This document shows positions 22,116-29,011 of a stretch of 34,458 nucleotides of DNA, piece after piece. The notes under the pieces were generated by a model that had not been told where the DNA came from, did no database searches, and saw only the letters and a list, made by a program, of their open reading frames with translations. The stretch comes from Deltaproteobacteria bacterium (GTDB lineage: Bacteria > Acidobacteriota > Holophagae > Holophagales > Holophagaceae). Where the stretch lies: positions 1 through 34,458 of the forward strand of contig JAIFMW010000091.1 in the NCBI GenBank assembly GCA_020048105.1, given 5' to 3'. The stretch's first letter is position 1, and each line of letters opens with the position of its first letter. The translations under genes were made by a program, and so were the position numbers.

Positions 22116-24876
22116 CTTCGCAGACGAGAGCATCATTTCGGATTTCGTAGCCGAGAGTCGCGAACATCTGGCGACCATCGAGCCTGATCTGCTCCGCATG
22201 GAGCAGGAAGGGGCCAAGGTCAGCTCCGAAGTCATCAATCGGGTCTTTCGTGCCATCCATTCAATTAAGGGCGGTGCGGGCTTTTTCGCCTTCGAGGCCC
22301 TAAAGAAACTCAGCCACGCCATGGAAGGCGTGCTCATGCAGGTGCGGGACGGCAAGCTAAAGGTCTCGGCCGAACTGATGGATGTGGTCTTTGCCAGCCT
22401 CGATCGGTTGAAGGCCATGCTGGACGATATCCAGGCCAGCGATACCGTGCCCTATGCCAAAGAATTAGCCACCCTGGAAGCCATTCTGAGTGGGCAGGGC
22501 CTGATCATTGGCGAAACGGTCAAGGGCCGCGAAAAGGGCGCCCAGCGCGATTTCGATCTGGATGCCGAAAGCGTGCGGTCGGCCCTGCGCCGAGGCATGA
22601 ATATCTTCCGCGCCATCGCGTTTTTGCATCGGGATATCCGCGATAAGGGCATGACACCTTTGGCCTTCCTGAATCACGCACTGTCGGTGGGTACCTGCCT
22701 GGATGCCTTCATCGATATCGAAGCCATCGCCGATCTCGAACACTGCCTGGATCAGGACCTGCCCGTCACCTTGCTCTTTGCCACCGTGCTCGAGCCGGAT
22801 CTCGTGGCCCTGGGCCTCAAGCTGCCCATCGAACAGATCAAGGTTCTGGAGCTGGAAGCCCTGCGCAAGGAAGTCAAGGCCAAGGCCAAAGGCACCACCG
22901 AAATCGCAGTCGCGTCGGCTCCGGTGATGGAAGCCGCCGCCATCCAGCCCGAAGTTGAACCGGAAATTGTTGCGGACGCGGAAGCCGACCCAAGCGCCGA
23001 AGGTGAGGCGCCCTCTGAACTGCCGACCAGCGACAAGGCTGCGCGGGATATGAACAAGGACTCTGGCAACGAAACCCTGCGGGTGCGGGTGGATCTGCTG
23101 ACCAACCTCATGAATTTGGCGGGCGAATTGGTGTTGGGCCGCAACCAACTGGTGCGGGCCGTAACCGACTATCAGCACGAAATTCCGGGCCTGGGCGCCA
23201 TTTTGCAAAACGTGAACCAGGTGACCACCGAAATGCAGGAAGGCATCATGCAGACCCGCATGCAGCCCATCGGCACGGTGTTCAGCCGCTTCCCGCGCAT
23301 CATCCGGGATATGAGCCGCCAGCTTTCCAAGCAGATCGAAGTCAAGATCGAAGGCGCCGAGGTGGAACTCGACAAATCCATTGTCGAAATGCTGGTGGAT
23401 CCCCTCACCCACATCATTCGCAACTGCGCCGATCACGCCATCGAAACCCCGGCGGAACGCGCCAAGGCCCGCAAGGATCCCTCGGGCACCATTCACCTGC
23501 ATGCTTTCCACGAGGGTGGTCAGATCAATATCGCCGTCCACGACGATGGTCGGGGCATCGATGCCAAGAAGGTGCTGGCCAAGGCCATCGCCAAGGGCTT
23601 GGTGACCAAGGCGCAGGGTGCGGAAATGACCGAGCGCGAAATCGTGCATCTGGTCTTTGCACCGGGTTTTTCAATGGCCGAAAAGGTCTCCGAAATTTCC
23701 GGCCGTGGCGTGGGCATGGATGTGGTGCGCACCAACGTCGAAAAGTTGGGTGGCCATGTGGAAATGGAAACGGAATTGGGCATGGGCACCACCGTGCGTC
23801 TGCGCCTGCCGCTGACCTTGGCCATTATTCCCTCCATGATTGTGGGGATTACCGAGCATCGCTTTGCCATTCCCCAGGTCAACGTGGTGGAGTTTGTGTG
23901 GGTCAAGGCCTCCGAAGTCGCACAGCGCATTGAACAAGTGCAAGGCGCCCTGGTCTTAAGACTGCGGGACAAGCTATTGCCCCTGGTGCGCCTCGCCGAT
24001 GTGCTTGGCATTCAGCGTGTTTTCACCGATCCGGTCACCGGCGAAAACGTTCCCGATCGTAGGGAATCCTTAGCGGATCGTCGGGGGGAATTGCCCGAAG
24101 AGCCCGAGAATGCAGCGGAACGCAAGGGCGATCGCCGGGCCGATTGGCGCAGCGATCACAACATCATCGTGCTGCGAGTCGGCAAGAATCATTACGGTGT
24201 GATCGTGGACGAACTCTTCGATATCGAAGAGATTGTGGTCAAGCCGCTTTCGGGCTTCATCCAGGGAACCAAGTGCTTCAGCGGCGCCACGATCCTGGGC
24301 GATGGCCGCGTGATCATGATTCTGGATGCCGGTGGTCTCGCCAGCGCTGCCAATCTCCATTTCACCGATTTGCAGGCCGAGGAATTGCGCCGAGCCGAAG
24401 AAGAAAAACGCAACCTTGCGCTCAAAGCCTCACGACGCCGCTCCGTGATTTTGTTCGAAGCTGCCAAGGGCGAGCGCTTCACGGTGCCCCAGGATCATGT
24501 GTTGCGGCTTGAGCGCATCGTCAAGAGCAAGATCGAATTCATCGGCGACCGCGAGTACATCGAATACCGTGGCGAAGGATTGCCGCTGGTGCGCCTGGAT
24601 CAGCACTTGGAGGTGCGGCCCCTCAAGGCCGATTTGGAGGAGCTGTTCCTGGTGATCCCCAAGATCCCCGGCCAGAACTCCACCGCCCGGCCGCCTGCCG
24701 GAATCCTGATTTCCGAAATTCTGGATGCCTTGGATGTCGAGGTGGAATTGAAGGCCGTGGAGTTCAAAGGCCCCGGCCTGCTGGGCTCGGCCGTGGTGCA
24801 GGAGCACCTGACCTTGTTCCTCGATCCCGTGGCGCTCTTGCAGGCGGCGGGTCTTATGGGAGGAGACACAGAATGA
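22108..24876 (+). CDS. cheA: CheA histidine kinase with two CheW-like domains
   Basis: A 922-residue kinase, longer than the usual 650-700. The HPt domain (1 to about 110) holds His51 in AIHSIKGGAGF. Residues about 130-260 form an uncharacterised segment, then an Ala/Glu-rich linker, then the dimerisation domain from about 321 (LTNLMNLAGELVLGRNQL). The ATP domain shows HIIRNCADHAIE, HDDGRGID and GRGVGMDVV. Two CheW-like domains follow, about 568-765 and 775-922; the first is split by a charged insert around 640-690 (RRESLADRRGELPEEPENA). GTG 22108 is chosen because GGAGG lies 7 bases upstream; it overlaps the STAS stop. The gene ends in the double-hairpin element at the cheW junction. Its array partners are CheW and the two receptors downstream; no CheY is seen. 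Confidence 0.95.
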   Translation: MSSFADESIISDFVAESREHLATIEPDLLRMEQEGAKVSSEVINRVFRAIHSIKGGAGFFAFEALKKLSHAMEGVLMQVRDGKLKVSAELMDVVFASLDRLKAMLDDIQASDTVPYAKELATLEAILSGQGLIIGETVKGREKGAQRDFDLDAESVRSALRRGMNIFRAIAFLHRDIRDKGMTPLAFLNHALSVGTCLDAFIDIEAIADLEHCLDQDLPVTLLFATVLEPDLVALGLKLPIEQIKVLELEALRKEVKAKAKGTTEIAVASAPVMEAAAIQPEVEPEIVADAEADPSAEGEAPSELPTSDKAARDMNKDSGNETLRVRVDLLTNLMNLAGELVLGRNQLVRAVTDYQHEIPGLGAILQNVNQVTTEMQEGIMQTRMQPIGTVFSRFPRIIRDMSRQLSKQIEVKIEGAEVELDKSIVEMLVDPLTHIIRNCADHAIETPAERAKARKDPSGTIHLHAFHEGGQINIAVHDDGRGIDAKKVLAKAIAKGLVTKAQGAEMTEREIVHLVFAPGFSMAEKVSEISGRGVGMDVVRTNVEKLGGHVEMETELGMGTTVRLRLPLTLAIIPSMIVGITEHRFAIPQVNVVEFVWVKASEVAQRIEQVQGALVLRLRDKLLPLVRLADVLGIQRVFTDPVTGENVPDRRESLADRRGELPEEPENAAERKGDRRADWRSDHNIIVLRVGKNHYGVIVDELFDIEEIVVKPLSGFIQGTKCFSGATILGDGRVIMILDAGGLASAANLHFTDLQAEELRRAEEEKRNLALKASRRRSVILFEAAKGERFTVPQDHVLRLERIVKSKIEFIGDREYIEYRGEGLPLVRLDQHLEVRPLKADLEELFLVIPKIPGQNSTARPPAGILISEILDALDVEVELKAVEFKGPGLLGSAVVQEHLTLFLDPVALLQAAGLMGGDTE

Positions 24877-24951
24877 GCGCGCAACAGGAGTGGAGCACCA
24901 CTTTACCGCAGGTAAAGCCCGCAGGGTGCGGGACAGGAGGTCCCGCATGAG
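24872..24951 (+). repeat. Double-hairpin element at the cheA/cheW junction
   Basis: From ATGAG at 24873 to CATGAG at 24946-24951 the junction matches the third unit of the RND insert: 18 of 24 bases after the first ATGAG, then hairpin CTTTACC-GCA-GGTAAAG (24901-24917), then GCCCGCAGGGTGCG (13 of 14), then hairpin TGCGGGAC-AGGAG-GTCCCGCA (24927-24947). Hairpin stems differ in sequence between the copies but pair in both. The element supplies the cheA stop (TGA 24874-24876), the cheW Shine-Dalgarno in the loop of hairpin 2, and the cheW ATG. CCCGCA at 24918-24923 can also pair with TGCGGG at 24927-24932, competing with hairpin 2, which would free or hide the Shine-Dalgarno. Confidence 0.8.
24873..24950 (+). 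CDS. Possible 25-residue linking ORF between cheA and cheW
   Basis: ATG at 24873 overlaps the cheA stop as ATGA, and its own stop at 24948 overlaps the cheW start as ATGA. The peptide reads MSAQQEWSTTLPQVKPAG and ends CGTGGPA. It has no family and lies wholly within the double-hairpin element, so it may only serve to carry ribosomes through the hairpins from cheA to cheW. A functional peptide is not supported by the sequence. Confidence 0.3.
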   Translation: MSAQQEWSTTLPQVKPAGCGTGGPA

Positions 24952-25408
24952 CCAATTCGCGACTTTCAACGTGGGCGATCGCCTGTTCGGGCTGGATATC
25001 CTGGGCGTGCGTGAAATTATCCGTGTGTTCACCATTACACCGGTTCCGCGGGCCGAGGCCCATATCCGAGGGCTGATCAATCTGCGCGGTCAGATTGTCA
25101 CCATCCTCGATCTCTCCGTGCGGTTGGGCCATGATCCGCTGCCGGTCAAGGATTCCAGCCATATCGTGATCTTGAAGCATGGCGCCAACACCGCCCAGGG
25201 CAACGGCCGCAACCAAGGCGGCACGCAGGACCTGATGGGCCTACTGGTGGATGCCATCGGTGACGTGGTGGAGGCCGAAGCCGCCCTGGCCGAGGCCCCT
25301 CCGGCCAACCTCACCGATGCCGAGGAACACTTTCTCTCTGGTGTGCTCAAGACCGACCAGGGACTGCTGGTGCTCCTGAATCTGCAAGAACTGTTATCGA
25401 GCGGGTAG
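24947..25408 (+). CDS. cheW: CheW scaffold protein
   Basis: A 153-residue CheW. It starts MSQFATFNVGDRLFGLDI and shows the family segments VREIIR, PRAEAHIRGLINLRGQIV and LGLLVDAIGDVV-like LMGLLVDAIGDVV. A Gly/Asn/Gln-rich insert (GANTAQGNGRNQGG) lies between two strands. CheW couples receptors to CheA. The ATG at 24947 has AGGAGG 6 bases upstream; the longer frame from 24890 reads through the repeat element and is rejected. The extra upstream reading (ARRVR) matches the RND insert because both come from the same element. Confidence 0.93.
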   Translation: MSQFATFNVGDRLFGLDILGVREIIRVFTITPVPRAEAHIRGLINLRGQIVTILDLSVRLGHDPLPVKDSSHIVILKHGANTAQGNGRNQGGTQDLMGLLVDAIGDVVEAEAALAEAPPANLTDAEEHFLSGVLKTDQGLLVLLNLQELLSSG

Positions 25409-25651
25409 CCCATGTGATGCGGACGAAAAAACGAATTTCACATGTGCCAAATCTACTGACATGACATCAATACTTTCCCTGGTAACACCGTGATTCCTTC
25501 CTCTTTCTCCTCTTTCCCCTCTTTTTCCTCCGCGTTCTCCGCGTCTCCGCGTGAAACAGCTTTTCTCACGCGGAGGCGCGGAGGGCGCGGAGAAAGATCT
25601 TTCGTTTAATCCATTTCTTTAAGTGAATGACCCTCAAACAGGAGATCCACC
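25409..25651. other. Intergenic region before the first receptor gene
   Basis: 243 bases. They hold an inverted repeat CATGTGA/TCACATG (25411-25417 and 25438-25444), a pyrimidine-only tract of about 35 bases (about 25495-25530) and the CACGGAG-type repeat copy 3 (25526-25595). The AT-rich end (25596-25640) probably holds a receptor promoter, but I see no clear sigma-70 or flagellar sigma-28 boxes. Confidence 0.55.
25526..25595. repeat. Long inverted repeat of CGCGGAG units (copy 3, diverged)
   Basis: The left arm (about 25526-25554) reads CTCCGCG in phased steps; the right arm (about 25565-25595) reads TCACGCGGAGGCGCGGAGGG and onward. The family unit CACGGAG has become CGCGGAG in both arms, so pairing is kept: compensatory change. 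The loop is only about 10 bases, much shorter than in the other copies. Confidence 0.85.
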
Positions 25652-28504
25652 ATGCGCTTCCTCGATAACATCAAGATGGGCCCCAAACTCATCACTTCCT
25701 TCCTGATTACGGCAGCCCTCGCTGTCATCCTCGGCTTCTTTGCGATCAGCAAGATGCAAGCTGCCGACGACGCCGACACCCTGCTCTTTGAAAAGGGCGC
25801 AGTACCCATTGGCGAATGGATGGATGTTGCCCAGGCCACCTACCGGATCCGATCCAACATGCGCGACATCGTGCTGGGCAAGGATTACGAGGCCTATAAC
25901 AAGCGCATTGCGGACCGCATTGCTGAGCGGACCAAAGCGGAAGAGGCCTTCGAAAAGACCATCGTTTCTGATGAAGCCAAAGCGCTATGGAAGCGCTACA
26001 AGGAAAACCAGGCCGCCATCGGCGATGGCAACCGCAAAACGCGGGAACTCGCACGGGCTGGAAAAAGGGCTGAGGCTGAAGCCTTGATGTATGGCGAGGT
26101 GGACAAACTCCAGCAGGAACAAAACAAGATCTACGATGAGATGACGGCCGCCAAACTGAAATTCAGCAAAGATATTGCCACCGAGAACACCACTAACTTC
26201 CTTGCCGCCAAAAAGGCCATGTATTTCATGATGGTCATCGCCGCTGGTCTGGCTGCGGCGCTGGGCGTTATCATCGCCCGTTCCATCGCCCAGCCTCTGG
26301 CCAAGGGCGTGGACATGATGAACGAAATGGGCAAGGGCCATCTGGGTACCCGCTTGAAGCTGGAGCGTAAGGACGAGATCGGTGAACTGGCCCGCGCCAT
26401 GGATGTGTTCTCCGAGGATCTCCAGATCAAGGTGGTCGGCACCATGCAGAAGATCGCCGTGGGCGATTTGACCACCGAATCCAAGCCCGTGGATGGCCAG
26501 GATGAAATCAACCCGGCCATGATCCAGATGACCAACGCCTTGCGCGCCATGGTCGCCGAGACCCAGGGGCTCGTTCAATCTGCCGTAGAAGGCAAGTTGG
26601 CCACCCGCGCCGATGCCACCAAGTATCAGGGCGATTACCGCAAGATCGTGCAAGGCGTGAACGAATGCCTGGACGCCGTCATTGGCCCCCTCAACGTCGC
26701 AGCTGGATATGTGGACCGGATTTCCAAGGGCGATATCCCCCCCAAGATCACCGACAAATACAACGGTGATTTCAACGAGATCAAGAACAACCTGAACACC
26801 TGCGTGGATGCCGTGAATGCCTTGGTGGCGGATGCCGTTCTACTCAACAAGGCTGCCGTCGATGGCAAGCTGGCCACCCGCGCCGATGGCAGCAAGCACC
26901 AGGGTGATTTCCGCAAGGTCGTGCAGGGCGTGAACGAATGTCTGGATGCCGTCATTGGGCCTCTGAACGTTGCGGCTGGCTACGTGGACCGCATTTCCAA
27001 GGGCGATATCCCGCCTAAGATCACCGATAACTACAACGGCGATTTCAATGAAATTAAGAACAATTTGAACACCTGTGTGGATGCCGTGAATGCTTTGGTG
27101 GCCGATGCCACCATGCTGGCTAAGGCCGCTGTGGATGGCAAGTTGGCCACCCGGGCCGATGCCACCAAGCATCAGGGTGATTTCCGCAAGGTCGTGCAGG
27201 GCGTGAATGACACGCTGGATAACGTGATCAATCCCATCAACGAAGTGCAGCGCATCATGGGCGCCATGGAACAGGGTGATCTCACGGCGCGAATCACCAC
27301 CGAATATAAGGGTGATCTCCAAACCCTGCGCAATGCCGTGAACAATAGCGCCACCAAGCTGGCGCAGACCCTCACCGAAATCAGCGGCGCCAGCAACACC
27401 CTGGCCAGCTCCGCCGATGAACTGACCGCCACATCGGCCACCATGAGCAACAGCGCCGAGCAGATGACCCAGCAGGCCAATACCGCCGCTGCTGGCACCG
27501 AGCAGGCCTCCGCCAACGTGAAGAACATGGCCGCAGGCGTGGAAGAAATGAGCGCCAACGCCAATACGGTGGCCTCGGCCTCGGAAGAAGTAACGGCCAA
27601 TCTGCGCACCGTGGGTGCGGCGGTGGAGCAGATGTCTTCGAACATGAAGACCATCGCCGCCAACACCGAGCAGATGACGAGTTCCGTGAACACGGTGGCC
27701 ACGGCCATCGAGGAAATGAGTGTGAGCTTGAACGAAGTCTCCAAGAACTCCGGCCAGGCCGCATCTGTCGCGGGCAAGGCCTCCAGGAGCGCCGCCAGCA
27801 CCGCCGAGACCGTGAACAAGCTCGGCAAGAGCGCTCAGGAGATCGGCAAGGTGGTGGACATGATCAAGGGCATCGCCGCGCAGACCAACCTGCTGGCGTT
27901 GAATGCGACCATCGAAGCTGCCAGCGCCGGGGAAGCGGGCAAGGGCTTCGCCGTGGTGGCCAACGAAGTGAAGGAACTGGCCAAGCAGACGGCCAGTGCC
28001 ACCGAGGAGATTCGCGCCCAGGTGGAAGACATGCAGGGCAATACCCAGCAGGCGGTGAAGGCGATCGACGATATCGTTCAGATCATCGGCGAGATCAACG
28101 CGATCTCCGGCAACATCGCCGCGTCGGTGGAAGAACAGACTGCCACCACCAATGAGATCTCGAAGAATGTAGGCTTCGCCGCCCGGGGCGCCGCCGAAGT
28201 TTCTCGGAACGTCCAGCAGGCCGCCACCGGCACCAATGAGGTTTCGCGGAACGTGCAGGAAGCCGTGAAGGGTGTCACCGATATTTCGCGCAACATCAAT
28301 CAACTGGCCACGGGTGCCGGTGATGTGGCGAAGAATGCCGGAGAAGCTTCCCGTGGGATGAACGATGTGAGCCGCAACGTGGCCCACGTCAGCACCGCCG
28401 CCAAGGATACCACGCGGGGTGCCGGGGATACCAACAACGCCTCCAAGGAACTGGCGCGGTTGGCCGAGAAACTGCAACAGACCGTATCGCGCTTCAAGCT
28501 GTAA
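25652..28504 (+). CDS. Methyl-accepting chemotaxis protein with poly-HAMP repeats
   Basis: A 950-residue receptor. Membrane helix 1 spans about residues 12-33, a four-helix-bundle-type periplasmic sensor about 36-185, and helix 2 about 188-210, then a HAMP domain. Next come HAMP-like repeats of exactly 91 residues (starting at 314, 405 and 496), each with [18 protein letters not shown] and [14 protein letters not shown]. The signalling domain occupies about 585-950; its tip includes [20 protein letters not shown] and [15 protein letters not shown]. The protein ends QQTVSRFKL with no CheR-tethering pentapeptide. The ATG has AGGAGA upstream. From about residue 500 onward it is nearly identical to the second receptor, so the two probably arose by duplication with gene conversion. 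Confidence 0.95.
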   Translation: MRFLDNIKMGPKLITSFLITAALAVILGFFAISKMQAADDADTLLFEKGAVPIGEWMDVAQATYRIRSNMRDIVLGKDYEAYNKRIADRIAERTKAEEAFEKTIVSDEAKALWKRYKENQAAIGDGNRKTRELARAGKRAEAEALMYGEVDKLQQEQNKIYDEMTAAKLKFSKDIATENTTNFLAAKKAMYFMMVIAAGLAAALGVIIARSIAQPLAKGVDMMNEMGKGHLGTRLKLERKDEIGELARAMDVFSEDLQIKVVGTMQKIAVGDLTTESKPVDGQDEINPAMIQMTNALRAMVAETQGLVQSAVEGKLATRADATKYQGDYRKIVQGVNECLDAVIGPLNVAAGYVDRISKGDIPPKITDKYNGDFNEIKNNLNTCVDAVNALVADAVLLNKAAVDGKLATRADGSKHQGDFRKVVQGVNECLDAVIGPLNVAAGYVDRISKGDIPPKITDNYNGDFNEIKNNLNTCVDAVNALVADATMLAKAAVDGKLATRADATKHQGDFRKVVQGVNDTLDNVINPINEVQRIMGAMEQGDLTARITTEYKGDLQTLRNAVNNSATKLAQTLTEISGASNTLASSADELTATSATMSNSAEQMTQQANTAAAGTEQASANVKNMAAGVEEMSANANTVASASEEVTANLRTVGAAVEQMSSNMKTIAANTEQMTSSVNTVATAIEEMSVSLNEVSKNSGQAASVAGKASRSAASTAETVNKLGKSAQEIGKVVDMIKGIAAQTNLLALNATIEAASAGEAGKGFAVVANEVKELAKQTASATEEIRAQVEDMQGNTQQAVKAIDDIVQIIGEINAISGNIAASVEEQTATTNEISKNVGFAARGAAEVSRNVQQAATGTNEVSRNVQEAVKGVTDISRNINQLATGAGDVAKNAGEASRGMNDVSRNVAHVSTAAKDTTRGAGDTNNASKELARLAEKLQQTVSRFKL
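26591..27230 (+). repeat. 273-base tandem repeats in receptor 1
   Basis: Units begin at 26591, 26864 and 27137, exactly 273 bases (91 codons) apart; the first two are full and the third turns into a different HAMP after about 90 bases. The units are very similar at DNA level, for example GGCAAG(T/C)TGGCCACCCG at each start. They encode the poly-HAMP linker. Such close similarity invites repeat-number change by recombination. Confidence 0.85.
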
Positions 28505-28510
28505 ACAAAA

Positions 28511-28568
28511 ATTCACCAGGGAGCAACCGCGCCGCAAGGATTGCGGTTGCTCTCTGGTGAATCTTGTT
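28511..28568 (+). terminator. Strong intrinsic terminator after receptor 1
   Basis: A 20-base left arm (28511-28530, ATTCACCAGGGAGCAACCGC) pairs with 28543-28562 with one G-T wobble; the loop is 12 bases, and CTTGTTTT follows. It starts 7 bases past the receptor stop codon. It should end the giant-kinase/cheA/cheW/receptor transcript and leave receptor 2 on its own promoter. Confidence 0.8.
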
Positions 28569-28677
28569 TTGGCTGAGCCCGGCCAAACGGAGTGCTGCAT
28601 CGCGTTCGGATTTTGGAACTACCCGAATGAACACCACGAAACCAATCCCAATTGGTGCATTTCGGCTCGCATGGCTT

Positions 28678-28838
28678 CTTTGCGTTTTTTGTGTTCTTTG
28701 CGGCCATTTTTAGTTTTGATCGTTGGCATTTTTCAAAATATTTGGAACCGCGAATAAATACCAATGAACCCCGCGCAGGTCATTGCCGCAATCAAGAGCC
28801 AAAAACATGGCCACAAAGAACACAAAAAACGCAAAAAG
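28678..28838. repeat. Long inverted repeat of a second family
   Basis: The left arm (about 28678-28711, CTTTGCGTTTTTTGTGTTCT and onward) is the reverse complement, with few changes, of the right arm (about 28800-28838, GGCCACAAAGAACACAAAAA then CGCAAAAAG). About 90 bases lie between, including AACCGCGAATAAATACCAAT, itself similar to a short stretch after receptor 2 (about 31843-31870). The design resembles the CACGGAG repeats, but the unit differs. Confidence 0.8.
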
Positions 28839-28849
28839 GAGATTCCGTT

Positions 28850-28996
28850 ATGGCTGTCGCCTTGATCATCCGCCGAGTGCCAAAAGGCGATTTTGTGAGT
28901 GCCCGAGAAAGGATTGGCCTGTCCCGTGAATATCTGCGGAAATCGGCGGCGGTGATCAACCTCATAGGGACCTCCGGCATCGAATCGAATAACTAA
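28850..28996 (+). CDS. Small protein of 48 residues before receptor 2
   Basis: AAGGAG at 28837-28842 stands about 7 bases before the ATG, so initiation is plausible. The product begins MAVALIIRRVPKGDFVSARE and ends GTSGIESNN. The first residues recall small antibiotic-biosynthesis-monooxygenase-type proteins (MAVxxIIxRxVPxG), but the rest does not continue the match and the length is half of normal. It may be a truncated remnant spliced next to the repeat. The stop is 15 bases before the receptor 2 start, so read-through translation could help that gene. Confidence 0.45.
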   Translation: MAVALIIRRVPKGDFVSARERIGLSREYLRKSAAVINLIGTSGIESNN

Positions 28997-29011
28997 TCAG
29001 TGAGGATTGCG

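Noticed and set aside
22465-23649. Minus-strand frame of 394 codons opposite cheA
   Set aside because: Shadow of a GC-rich, codon-biased gene; composition is His/Gly/Gln-rich with no domain, while the plus strand encodes clear CheA motifs.
24901-24945. Hairpins at the cheA/cheW junction as an intrinsic terminator
   Set aside because: There is no T-run after either stem, and the Shine-Dalgarno sits in the loop of the second one; a translational or element role fits better.
24890-24946. N-terminal extension of CheW by 19 residues
   Set aside because: It reads through the repeat element; the ATG at 24947 has AGGAGG at ideal distance and begins the normal CheW sequence.
26591-27230. Regular repeats that could suggest a CRISPR or satellite array
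   Set aside because: Units are 273 bases, in frame and encode HAMP-like protein; there are no short repeats with unique spacers.
26840-28600. Minus-strand frame of 586 codons opposite receptor 1
   Set aside because: Gly/His/Leu-rich translation without family motifs; a mirror of the repetitive receptor sequence. A similar one lies opposite receptor 2 (31058-32281).
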